Assembly: GCA_965183885.1 (NCBI GenBank)
Contig: OZ238992.1
Coordinates: forward strand, 1,550,001 to 1,614,000
Origin: UWMA-0277 sp965183885
Lineage (GTDB): Bacteria; Bacteroidota; Bacteroidia; Flavobacteriales; BACL11
DNA: 64,000 nucleotides
Reading direction: 5' to 3'
Shown here: positions 8,548 through 15,464 of the stretch, piece by piece
Layout of the letters: every line of letters starts with the position of its first letter
Position numbering within the stretch: position 1 is the first letter of the stretch
The notes under the pieces: generated by a model
Databases searched by the model: none
What the model saw: only the letters and a program-made list of their open reading frames with translations
What the model was told of the DNA's origin: nothing
Translations under genes and position numbers: made by a program

Positions 8548-9303
8548 ATGATAGTATACCCTAATGCTAAAATTAATATTGGACTAAATGTGCTTCAGAA
8601 AAGAGCAGATGGATATCATGAGCTTTCTTCGGTTTTTTATCCTGTTAAGGAGCTGTATGATATTTTAGAAATACTTCCTGCTTCAGTATTTAGTTTTAAT
8701 AGTACAGGTATAGCAATTCCTGGAGGAAATAATATTTGCAAACAAGCATTTGATTTATTGCAACAAGATTTTGGGATTGCTAATGTGAAAATGCATTTGC
8801 ATAAACAAATTCCTATTGGGGCAGGTTTAGGTGGTGGTTCTGCTGATGGAGCCTTTACTTTAAAAGCTTTAGATACGCTGTTTGATTTGAAATTAACGAA
8901 TACTCAATTAGAAAAATATGCTTTGCAATTGGGTGCTGATTGTCCATTCTTTATTGATAATACAGCAAAATATGTAACAGGAATAGGGGAGCAGATGGCT
9001 ACTATTGATTTGGAATTATCGGCTTATAAGCTGCAATTTACTTTTCCTGATTTGCATATTTCTACTGCTGAAGCTTATGGAGGAATTACCCCCAAAACTC
9101 CAGAGGTAGATTTATTAAGCTTAATAAAGCAACCTATAGCACATTGGAAAGAAAAAGTAAAAAATGATTTTGAAAGTTCAGCTTTTACAAAATATCCTCA
9201 ATTAGCAAAAATGAAAGAACAATTATATGCTGATGGGGCTGTTTATGCAAGTATGACTGGAAGTGGAAGTGTGCTTTATGGTCTGTTTGTAAACAGTAAG
9301 TAG
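8548..9303 (+). CDS. ispE: 4-diphosphocytidyl-2-C-methyl-D-erythritol kinase
   Basis: A 251-residue GHMP-family kinase of the MEP isoprenoid pathway, phosphorylating the 2-OH of CDP-methylerythritol. It begins with the family signature YPNAKINIGLNVL (catalytic Lys8). The ATP-binding glycine loop PIGAGLGGGSADGAF is at residues 89-103, and LGADCPFF holds the catalytic Asp131. The C-terminal motif SMTGSGSVLYGLF is also normal. The frame could be opened at a TTG at 8542, but the ATG at 8548 fits the family and the promoter box better. It ends 3 nt before the convergent methyltransferase gene. Confidence 0.95.
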   Translation: MIVYPNAKINIGLNVLQKRADGYHELSSVFYPVKELYDILEILPASVFSFNSTGIAIPGGNNICKQAFDLLQQDFGIANVKMHLHKQIPIGAGLGGGSADGAFTLKALDTLFDLKLTNTQLEKYALQLGADCPFFIDNTAKYVTGIGEQMATIDLELSAYKLQFTFPDLHISTAEAYGGITPKTPEVDLLSLIKQPIAHWKEKVKNDFESSAFTKYPQLAKMKEQLYADGAVYASMTGSGSVLYGLFVNSK

Positions 9304-9306
9304 AAG

Positions 9307-10107
9307 CTATTTCTTTATTGCTGTAATAGCATACACCATAGGGAACTTGTCTCCTAGGTGTTTTACTCGGAACTTTCCTTTTTCATCTTCAATAAGTTCA
9401 TTAAAGCAATTATAAGGAGAGTAGTTGTACTCATTTAAAGCTGTTATCTCGATATTGTTCTTTAAGAGGTTATTTACTACTTCACTTATAGGGTGGTTCC
9501 AGCTAACAGAATTTTCTTTTATAGAAGCATTTTTATCAGCATAAGTTCCTTCTTCAGTTTCTTTGATTGCTTCTGTATTAAAGTAATGATACTCAATTTT
9601 GTTAAAGTAATCGTCAAACATCCATAGTGTAGGATGGAAATCAACAAAGATAAACCTCCCTTGTGGTTTTAAATATCTTGAGATGATCTTAGCCCATTTG
9701 TCCATATCTGGCAACCATCCAATAGTTCCGTAGCTTGTATAAACAATATCATATTGTTTGTTTAAGTGCTGTGGTAAATCATAAATATCACAACAAATAA
9801 AATCTGCTTCTGATTGGGTTAGCTTGACTAGTTCTCTTGCTTTAGTAATTGCTTCTTCCGAGAAATCTACTCCTGTTGTTTTTGCTCCTAATCTATTTAA
9901 GGAGATGGTGTCTTGCCCAAAATGGCATTGCAGATGTAGCACGGATTTTCCTTTTATATTACCAAGTAAGCTAAGTTCAATCTCGTTTAAGGAGTTTTTT
10001 CCTTTAATGAAGTTATCGTTATCATAAAACTCAGAGGTATAATGGATTTCAGTTTTTTTATTCCAAAGTTCTTTGTTTACCTTTATGTAATCTTCATTGT
10101 TTTTCAT
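9307..10107 (-). CDS. Class I SAM-dependent methyltransferase
   Basis: A 266-residue methyltransferase. The SAM-binding motif I is KSVLHLQCHFGQDTISL, with Cys-His-Phe where many relatives have glycines. Motif II is the acidic end of GAKTTGVDFS, and motif III/IV includes FICCDIYDLP and YDIVYTSYGTIGWLPD. FIFVDFHPTLWMFDDYF follows. The C-terminal half is predicted to hold the substrate cap. The substrate is unknown. The family is seen widely in Bacteroidota and Firmicutes, where it is usually unnamed. It lies 9 nt after the DEAD-box helicase on the same strand, so it may be co-transcribed with it. Confidence 0.88.
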   Translation of the reverse strand: MKNNEDYIKVNKELWNKKTEIHYTSEFYDNDNFIKGKNSLNEIELSLLGNIKGKSVLHLQCHFGQDTISLNRLGAKTTGVDFSEEAITKARELVKLTQSEADFICCDIYDLPQHLNKQYDIVYTSYGTIGWLPDMDKWAKIISRYLKPQGRFIFVDFHPTLWMFDDYFNKIEYHYFNTEAIKETEEGTYADKNASIKENSVSWNHPISEVVNNLLKNNIEITALNEYNYSPYNCFNELIEDEKGKFRVKHLGDKFPMVYAITAIKK

Positions 10108-10116
10108 TGCAATAGT

Positions 10117-11385
10117 TTATCGCCTCCCTTTTCTATTTCCTGATTGTTGAGCATTTCTTTTCTTATTTCTATTTGCAAAAAACTCTTGTTTTCTTCTATT
10201 TTTTTCTTTTTCCATTTCCTTTTTTTCTGCTGCATTCATTGGTTTATCTGTTTGTGGAAATGGGTTGTCGTTTATGCGTTCTATTTTTTTATTGATGAGT
10301 TTTTCAATATCTTTTATGTAAACATTTTCTTCAGGCTCACAGATAGCAATAGCTACTCCTTGTTCACCAGCTCTACCACAACGTCCAATTCTATGCACAT
10401 AAGTTTCGGACTCATTAGGAATATCATAATTGATAACATAACGCAGCTTATCAATATCTATTCCTCTAGCAGCAATATCTGTAGCTACTAAAACTCTTAT
10501 GTTTCCTTCTTTAAATTCTTTTAGTGCTTTTTGACGTTGGTTTTGGCTTTTATCTCCGTGTATTGCAGCACTGCTAATGTTTTGTTTGCTTAGGTTCTTT
10601 ACAATACGATTAGCTCCATGTTTAGTTCTGGAGAAAAGAAGTACTTGTTCTAAGTCAGGGTTTTTAAGGATGTGAAAAAGTAGTTTTCCTTTATCGCTTT
10701 TATTGGTAGTGTAGAGGTATTGTTGTATTGTTTCTGCTGTAGAAGAAACAGGGGTTACGCTCACCTTTTTAGGGTTGTTTAAAATTTCTTGTGATAGCTT
10801 AACAATGTTTTTAGGCATAGTAGCTGAGAAAAATAAGGATTGTCTCTTTTTTGGTAATACTGCTAAAAGCTTTTTAATATCATGTATAAAGCCCATGTCT
10901 AACATACGGTCGGCCTCGTCAAGTACAAAATACTTGATGTCTTTTAAGGAGATATAACCTTGGTTCATTAAATCGAGTAAACGACCAGGGGTAGCAACTA
11001 AAATATCAACTCCACTATTTAATTTTTTTACCTGAGCACCTTGAGGAACACCTCCAAAAATAACGGTGTTTTTAATAGTAGTATACTTTGCATAAGAGCT
11101 AATGCTTTCACCAATTTGTATTGCAAGCTCTCTAGTAGGAGTAACAATTAAAGCACTGATTTTTCTTTTGCCACTTGTGTGCTGTTCGTTATTTGCTAGG
11201 TGTTGAATAATAGGGATAGAAAAAGCAGCTGTTTTTCCTGTTCCTGTTTGTGCACAGCCCAATACATCTTCATTATTTAATACTAATGGAATTGATTTTT
11301 CCTGTATTGCTGTGGGTGTTTTATAGTTTTCGTCCTTTAATGCTTTAAGTATAGTAGGGATAAGTTTTAACTCTTCGAATGTCAT
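10117..11385 (-). CDS. DEAD-box ATP-dependent RNA helicase (RhlE-like)
   Basis: A 422-residue superfamily 2 RNA helicase. Motifs in order: Q motif with FEELKLIPTILKAL...TPTAIQ (residues 3-28), Walker A AQTGTGKT (45-52), PTRELA (83-88), TPGR, DEAD (156-159), SAT (187-189), and the C-terminal ARGIDI and HRIGRCGRAG. The tail after about residue 385 is Lys/Arg/Asn/Gln-rich (KKRNAQQSGNRKGRR), an RNA-binding extension seen in RhlE-type helicases. The likely role is ribosome assembly or RNA turnover, perhaps in cold adaptation. The start is the ATG at 11385; TACTTTAG on the minus strand at 11424-11431 is a weak -7 candidate. Confidence 0.94.
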   Translation of the reverse strand: MTFEELKLIPTILKALKDENYKTPTAIQEKSIPLVLNNEDVLGCAQTGTGKTAAFSIPIIQHLANNEQHTSGKRKISALIVTPTRELAIQIGESISSYAKYTTIKNTVIFGGVPQGAQVKKLNSGVDILVATPGRLLDLMNQGYISLKDIKYFVLDEADRMLDMGFIHDIKKLLAVLPKKRQSLFFSATMPKNIVKLSQEILNNPKKVSVTPVSSTAETIQQYLYTTNKSDKGKLLFHILKNPDLEQVLLFSRTKHGANRIVKNLSKQNISSAAIHGDKSQNQRQKALKEFKEGNIRVLVATDIAARGIDIDKLRYVINYDIPNESETYVHRIGRCGRAGEQGVAIAICEPEENVYIKDIEKLINKKIERINDNPFPQTDKPMNAAEKKEMEKEKNRRKQEFFANRNKKRNAQQSGNRKGRR

Positions 11386-11494
11386 TCTTTTTTATGTAGA
11401 TTTTTTAATACAATTTGAAGTATCTAAAGTACATTTAAAATTGGACTAGTAGCCTATTAGAAGCTATTCTTTTAATGGGAGTTTAAAGTTTGTG

Positions 11495-11555
11495 AGTTAT
11501 GTTTAATGTATTGCAATATTTCGGCTATTGCTCGTATACACTGTTGTACTTAGTA
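11495..11555. repeat. Left flank of rsgA: imperfect inverted repeat
   Basis: By eye this segment (AGTTATG at its left end, then a TTGCAATATT core, then GTATACACTGTTGT) matches the reverse complement of 12630-12682 with gaps. The two copies sit exactly at the ends of rsgA, the left one overlapping its stop codon. The remaining bases between the DEAD-box gene and rsgA (11386-11494) show nothing else I can name. Confidence 0.4.
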
Positions 11556-12617
11556 TTTGTTCAATTTCTTATTGTTTTTATAGTTCTTAATCATCTTTCC
11601 AAAATCTTTATCCTTTTTTCGTTTTTCGGCTACAGTAGATTCAAAATGCTCTTTTTCCCGCTCCATTTTTAAGTAGTTTTCGTAGGAGGACTTATCTACT
11701 TCAGAACCTTTAACAGCTGCTATAACTGCACATCCCATTTCTAGTGTATGTGTACAATCTTTAAATTTGCAATTCTTGGAAAGTTCTACTATTGTATCAA
11801 ATGTAATTTCTAATCCATCTGTAGTATCTGTAATACCAACCTCTCTCATCCCTGGATTATCAATTAAAATCCCGCCACTTTCAAGCACTAACAATTCACG
11901 ATGACTTGTAATGTGTCTCCCTTTGTTTGTACTTGCACTAATTGCATTGGTCTTCATCTTTTGCTTACCAGAAAGGTTATTTAAAAGAGTTGACTTTCCT
12001 ACTCCGGATGAACCCAACAAACAATAAGTCTTAGCTTTTTCTATACTTTTTTTGAGGCTTTCAATTCCTTTTTGGGACTCATTGCTTATGGCAATTATTG
12101 GTACTTGCTTTATTCGTTCTTGAACTTTAGTAATCAACTTTGCTAATTCGGTAGCATCTATCAAGTCAATTTTATTAAGAATGATAATTGGTTTTACTTT
12201 GGATGTATTGCAGATTATCAGATATCTTTCTAGTCTGTTGATGTTAAAGTCCCTGTCAACGGCTTGTACAATAAAGGCATAATCAATATTTGTTGCTATA
12301 ATTTGTTTCTCGCCTTGCTTGCCGACTGCTTGCCTTTCAATGATTGTCTTTCTTGGGAAGACAGAATGGATCAGCACTTTATTGTCATCATATTCAGAAA
12401 TTGCAACCCAATCGCCAACAGCAGGAAAAACAGACCTGCTAGTGGATGAAAAACGTAAGTTTCCGATTATCTCACCATCCCATTCTTTTTCGGAGGTTTT
12501 TACTACATATCTTTCCTTATGCTCGGATATAACTCGTCCTACTCCAAATGAATCGAGATTTTGGTCTTTTCTGTAATTTTCTAATTTTATATTATATCCT
12601 AAATCTTCAAGTGTCAC
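11550..12617 (-). CDS. rsgA: Ribosome small-subunit-dependent GTPase A
   Basis: A 355-residue circularly permuted GTPase that acts in late 30S subunit maturation. An OB-fold N-terminus is followed by G4 (NKIDL, 148-152), G1 (GSSGVGKSTLLNNL, from 202), G3 (DNPGMREVG, from 253) and a zinc site with C283, C288, H290 and C296. The open frame extends to a TTG at 12644, but the GTG at 12617 gives the family start (TLEDLGYN) and follows a purine-rich stretch. From memory many Flavobacteriia carry a shorter, more divergent RsgA as well, so this may be a second copy. The gene is bracketed by imperfect inverted repeats, which suggests insertion as a cassette. Confidence 0.92.
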   Translation of the reverse strand: MTLEDLGYNIKLENYRKDQNLDSFGVGRVISEHKERYVVKTSEKEWDGEIIGNLRFSSTSRSVFPAVGDWVAISEYDDNKVLIHSVFPRKTIIERQAVGKQGEKQIIATNIDYAFIVQAVDRDFNINRLERYLIICNTSKVKPIIILNKIDLIDATELAKLITKVQERIKQVPIIAISNESQKGIESLKKSIEKAKTYCLLGSSGVGKSTLLNNLSGKQKMKTNAISASTNKGRHITSHRELLVLESGGILIDNPGMREVGITDTTDGLEITFDTIVELSKNCKFKDCTHTLEMGCAVIAAVKGSEVDKSSYENYLKMEREKEHFESTVAEKRKKDKDFGKMIKNYKNNKKLNKY

Positions 12618-12629
12618 TTCCTTCTTCTG

Positions 12630-12682
12630 TATTAAACACAACAATTGCTTATATGCAATATTACAAAAAACTTGGCATAACT
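12630..12682. repeat. Right flank of rsgA: imperfect inverted repeat
   Basis: Reverse complement of this segment (AGTTATG, then TTGTAATATT, then ATATAAGCAATTGTTGT) aligns with 11495-11555 in the opposite orientation. It lies just 5' of rsgA. Confidence 0.4.
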
Positions 12683-12713
12683 AATTAAAGCTTAATCTTT
12701 GCTTATAAAATAA

Positions 12714-12741
12714 AAAATCCCACTGCAATGAGTGGGATTTT
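12714..12741 (-). terminator. Intrinsic-type terminator after rho
   Basis: 11-bp perfect stem AAAATCCCACT / AGTGGGATTTT with a 6-nt loop, A-rich on one side and T-rich on the other. It lies 20 nt past the rho stop and before rsgA, so it separates the two genes although both are on the minus strand. Confidence 0.75.
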
Positions 12742-12761
12742 AAATATATATGAGCTAGAAA

Positions 12762-14408
12762 TTATCCATTCATCGTTACTAAAAACTCATTATTGTCTTT
12801 AGTTTTTTGTAAACGATCTTTCATAAATTCTATAGCCTCAATAGGATTCATGTCTGCTAAGTAATTACGCAGTACCCAAATTCTTTGTATGTGTTCTTTA
12901 TCTAGTAATAAGTCTTCACGCCTAGTAGAAGAAGCCACTAAATCAACAGCAGGATAAATTCTTCTGTTGGCAATTCTTCTATCCAATTGCAGCTCCATGT
13001 TACCAGTACCTTTAAATTCTTCAAAGATTACTTCATCCATTTTACTTCCTGTCTCGGTAAGTGCAGTAGCTAAAATGGTTAATGAACCTCCTTTTTCAAT
13101 TTTACGAGCAGCACCAAAGAAACGCTTAGGTTTGTGTAATGCATTAGCATCCACACCACCACTTAATATCTTTCCTGAAGCTGGCTGTACTGTGTTATAG
13201 GCTCTTGCTAAACGCGTAATAGAATCCAATAGGATAACTACATCGTGTCCGCACTCTACCATTCTTTTGGCTTTTTCTAATACAATATCAGCAACCTTTA
13301 CATGTCGGCTAGCTGGTTCATCAAAAGTAGAAGCAATAACTTCAGCATTTACACTTCTTTCCATATCCGTAACTTCCTCAGGTCTTTCATCAATCAAGAG
13401 GATAATCATATATACCTCAGGATGGTTATCGGCAATTGCATTTGCAATATCCTTTAAAAGTACAGTTTTACCTGTTTTTGGTTGTGCAACAATTAAACCT
13501 CTTTGTCCTTTTCCTAGTGGTGTAAAAATATCTAACATTCTTGTAGATACATTATTATGTCCGTTTCCTAAAAGATTAAACTTTTCATAAGGAAATAAAG
13601 GAGTAAGGTGGTGAAAAGGAATTCTATCCCTAACAATACCTGGGTCACGCCCATTAATACTATCTACTTTTATTAAAGGGAAATATTTTTCGCCAGTTTT
13701 TGGTGGTCGAACACAACCTTTAATAGTATCACCTGTTTTTAAACCAAACAATTTAATTTGTGAGTGAGAAACATAAACATCATCAGGAGATGATAAATAA
13801 TGATAATCACTTGAACGCATAAATCCGTAGCCATCAGGCATAATCTCAATTACTCCTTCAGTATCAATAATTCCGTCAAAATCATAATCGTATTTTGAGG
13901 GTTTTTGCTGGTTAGCATGTTGAGGTTTTTTGTGCTGAGGTTTAGGGTGGTTATGCACAGGTTTCTTTGGAGCATTTTGTCCGTCAGTATTTTTATTTTT
14001 CTGATGGTTGTGTACAGGCTTCTTAGGAGCATTTTGTCTATCAGTATCTTTGTTCTTTTGATGATTGTGTACAGGCTTCTTAGGAGTGTTTTGTCCGTCA
14101 GTATTTGTATTTTTCTGATGATTATGAACAGGCTTTTTATGTGTATTCTGTTCAGTATTTTTGTCTTTATTTTCTTCTTTAGTAGCAGGTTTTGATGTAG
14201 GCTTGTTAACTGCCTCTTTTTTAGCTCTTGGCCTTTTTGGTTTTGGAGCTGGTGTTTTTGTAACTTCTTTGTTTTCTGCTTGATGATCTAGAATGGCATA
14301 GGCCAATTCTTGTTTTTTTAATTTCTCAAATTTTTTGAGGTTTAACTCTTTTGCAATTGCTTTTAAGTCAGCAACTTTTTTTGCATTTAGTTCTTCTAAT
14401 TTGTACAT
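12762..14408 (-). CDS. rho: Transcription termination factor Rho with tandem-repeat insertion
   Basis: A 548-residue hexameric RNA-dependent ATPase that ends transcription. The Rho N-terminal helical domain (residues 1-42) is followed by a long basic, low-complexity insertion (about 43-172), the RNA-binding cold-shock-like domain (about 175-250, GVIEIMPDGYGFMR) and the ATPase. Walker A is AQPKTGKTVL (308-317). The Walker B region is VVILLDSITRLARAYN, and the Q/R-loop segment SGGVDANALHKPKRFFGAAR is intact. E. coli Rho has about 419 residues; the excess is the insertion, which holds three full and one partial copy of a 19-residue repeat. Disordered Rho insertions are known in Bacteroidota. A terminator follows the gene. 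Confidence 0.97.
   Translation of the reverse strand: MYKLEELNAKKVADLKAIAKELNLKKFEKLKKQELAYAILDHQAENKEVTKTPAPKPKRPRAKKEAVNKPTSKPATKEENKDKNTEQNTHKKPVHNHQKNTNTDGQNTPKKPVHNHQKNKDTDRQNAPKKPVHNHQKNKNTDGQNAPKKPVHNHPKPQHKKPQHANQQKPSKYDYDFDGIIDTEGVIEIMPDGYGFMRSSDYHYLSSPDDVYVSHSQIKLFGLKTGDTIKGCVRPPKTGEKYFPLIKVDSINGRDPGIVRDRIPFHHLTPLFPYEKFNLLGNGHNNVSTRMLDIFTPLGKGQRGLIVAQPKTGKTVLLKDIANAIADNHPEVYMIILLIDERPEEVTDMERSVNAEVIASTFDEPASRHVKVADIVLEKAKRMVECGHDVVILLDSITRLARAYNTVQPASGKILSGGVDANALHKPKRFFGAARKIEKGGSLTILATALTETGSKMDEVIFEEFKGTGNMELQLDRRIANRRIYPAVDLVASSTRREDLLLDKEHIQRIWVLRNYLADMNPIEAIEFMKDRLQKTKDNNEFLVTMNG
13947..14150 (-). repeat. 57-bp in-frame tandem repeat inside rho
   Basis: Three full units and one partial unit, period 57 bp (for example the same segment starts at 14011 and 14068). 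They encode 19-residue units with the core KKPVHNHQKN and a variable QN(T/A)(H/P) and NTDG part. Units differ by a few substitutions. The strongly biased composition (Lys, His, Asn, Gln, Pro) indicates disorder and RNA affinity. Confidence 0.9.
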
Positions 14409-14544
14409 AAATGTTTTTTAATATAATAATCTTAATTCGGTTGTAGCTGGGTGAATTCTCAAGATGTTTTAAGGGGTGTTACTTTAGATAAGTTGTGCAA
14501 TAATACAATTTTTTTAATAGATAGGCTAATCATTCAATTTTAAT

Positions 14545-14552
14545 TAGTTTTG
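14545..14552 (+). promoter_or_regulatory. -7 promoter box of the DUF4293 gene
   Basis: TAGTTTTG matches TAnnTTTG, 17 nt before the ATG at 14570. It is in the intergenic space divergent from rho. No clear -33 element was found. Confidence 0.45.
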
Positions 14553-14569
14553 CATTAAATTATAATATT

Positions 14570-14962
14570 ATGATACAAAGAGTACAATCCCTTTTCTTTT
14601 TCTTTTCAGCAATTTGTTCTATTGCTATAGTATATACTTTTCCTGTACTGCAGGACGGAGCAACAGATTACCTTTTAAAAGAGCATTTTTCTGATGCACG
14701 TTTATTTGTGTTTTTATCAGCAGCACTTTCTATTTTTGCTATTTTTCAGTTCAAAAACCGTAAAAGACAGCAGTTAATCGCTGCAATTGCTCGCTTTATG
14801 ATAACTATAGCATTCTTTTTAATTGTATTTATACATAGGGAAGAAGAAGCTTTTGGTATTGGAATGATTCTTTTAGTAATTCCATTTATTACTTTAATTG
14901 CAGCTAACTTTTTTATTAAAAAAGATGAGAAGCTTGTAAAATCAGCGGATAGAATCCGTTAA
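14570..14962 (+). CDS. DUF4293-family integral membrane protein
   Basis: A 130-residue protein with four predicted membrane helices (about residues 7-25, 44-60, 69-88 and 95-113) and a charged C-terminal tail (FIKKDEKLVKSADRIR). The start MIQRVQSLFFF and this helix pattern match the DUF4293 family, found almost only in Bacteroidota and often next to rho, as here. No function is known. It is divergent from rho, and its last 4 nt overlap the convergent phosphodiesterase gene. Confidence 0.85.
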   Translation: MIQRVQSLFFFFSAICSIAIVYTFPVLQDGATDYLLKEHFSDARLFVFLSAALSIFAIFQFKNRKRQQLIAAIARFMITIAFFLIVFIHREEEAFGIGMILLVIPFITLIAANFFIKKDEKLVKSADRIR

Positions 14963-15459
14963 GATTTACCCCTAGGAAATTCAATAACTTTTAAGTCTTT
15001 TATTTCTTTTTTATCAATGGTAAAGCTAAGTACTGTTTTTACCTTATGTATACCATAATCACCTATAGCTCCAGGGTTCATATGAAGTAATTGGTGCTTT
15101 TTGTCGTACATCACTTTTAGGATATGAGAGTGTCCGCAAATGAATAGGTCAGGGTTTGCTTGCTCAATAATAGCAAGTATCTTTTTATTATACCTTCCAG
15201 GGTAACCTCCTATATGAGTCATCATTACATTTACTTGCTCACATTTAAAATAAAGATTGGCTTTAAATTCATTACGAACTGTACGGTCATCAATATTCCC
15301 ATATACTGCTTTTAAGGGAGCATATTCTGCTAATTGATCAGTTACTGCTAATGATCCAATATCGCCTGCATGCCATATTTCATCAGCATTTTTGAAATGA
15401 GGAATAAATCGCTCATCTATAACATGATGAGTGTCTGATAGTAAAATTATTTGTTTCAA
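14959..15459 (-). CDS. YfcE/MJ0936-type metallophosphoesterase
   Basis: A 166-residue calcineurin-like phosphodiesterase. All metal ligands of the family are present: SDTHH (D9, H11), AGDIG (D33), GNID (N55), MTHIGG (H82) and CGHSH (H110, H112). The family hydrolyses phosphodiesters in vitro with broad specificity; the physiological substrate is usually unknown. The start must be the TTG at 15457-15459, because the codon before it is an in-frame TAA and the protein begins exactly at the family start (xKQIILLSDTH). It lies 5 nt after the giant surface-protein gene and reads in the same direction, so it is probably translated from the same mRNA. Confidence 0.9.
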   Translation of the reverse strand: MKQIILLSDTHHVIDERFIPHFKNADEIWHAGDIGSLAVTDQLAEYAPLKAVYGNIDDRTVRNEFKANLYFKCEQVNVMMTHIGGYPGRYNKKILAIIEQANPDLFICGHSHILKVMYDKKHQLLHMNPGAIGDYGIHKVKTVLSFTIDKKEIKDLKVIEFPRGKS

Positions 15460-15464
15460 TTATA

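Noticed and set aside
12618..12644. TTG start giving nine extra N-terminal residues to rsgA
   Set aside because: The extra residues lie within the right inverted flank and are not typical of the family; GTG at 12617 is better.
13947..14150. Repeat array considered as a CRISPR
   Set aside because: Units are 57 bp, directly adjacent with no unique spacers, and in frame inside rho.
13905..14195. Open frame opposite the rho repeat region (96 codons, hydrophobic)
   Set aside because: It is the complement of the 57-bp repeats; its repeated residues follow from rho codons, and rho is unmistakable on the other strand.
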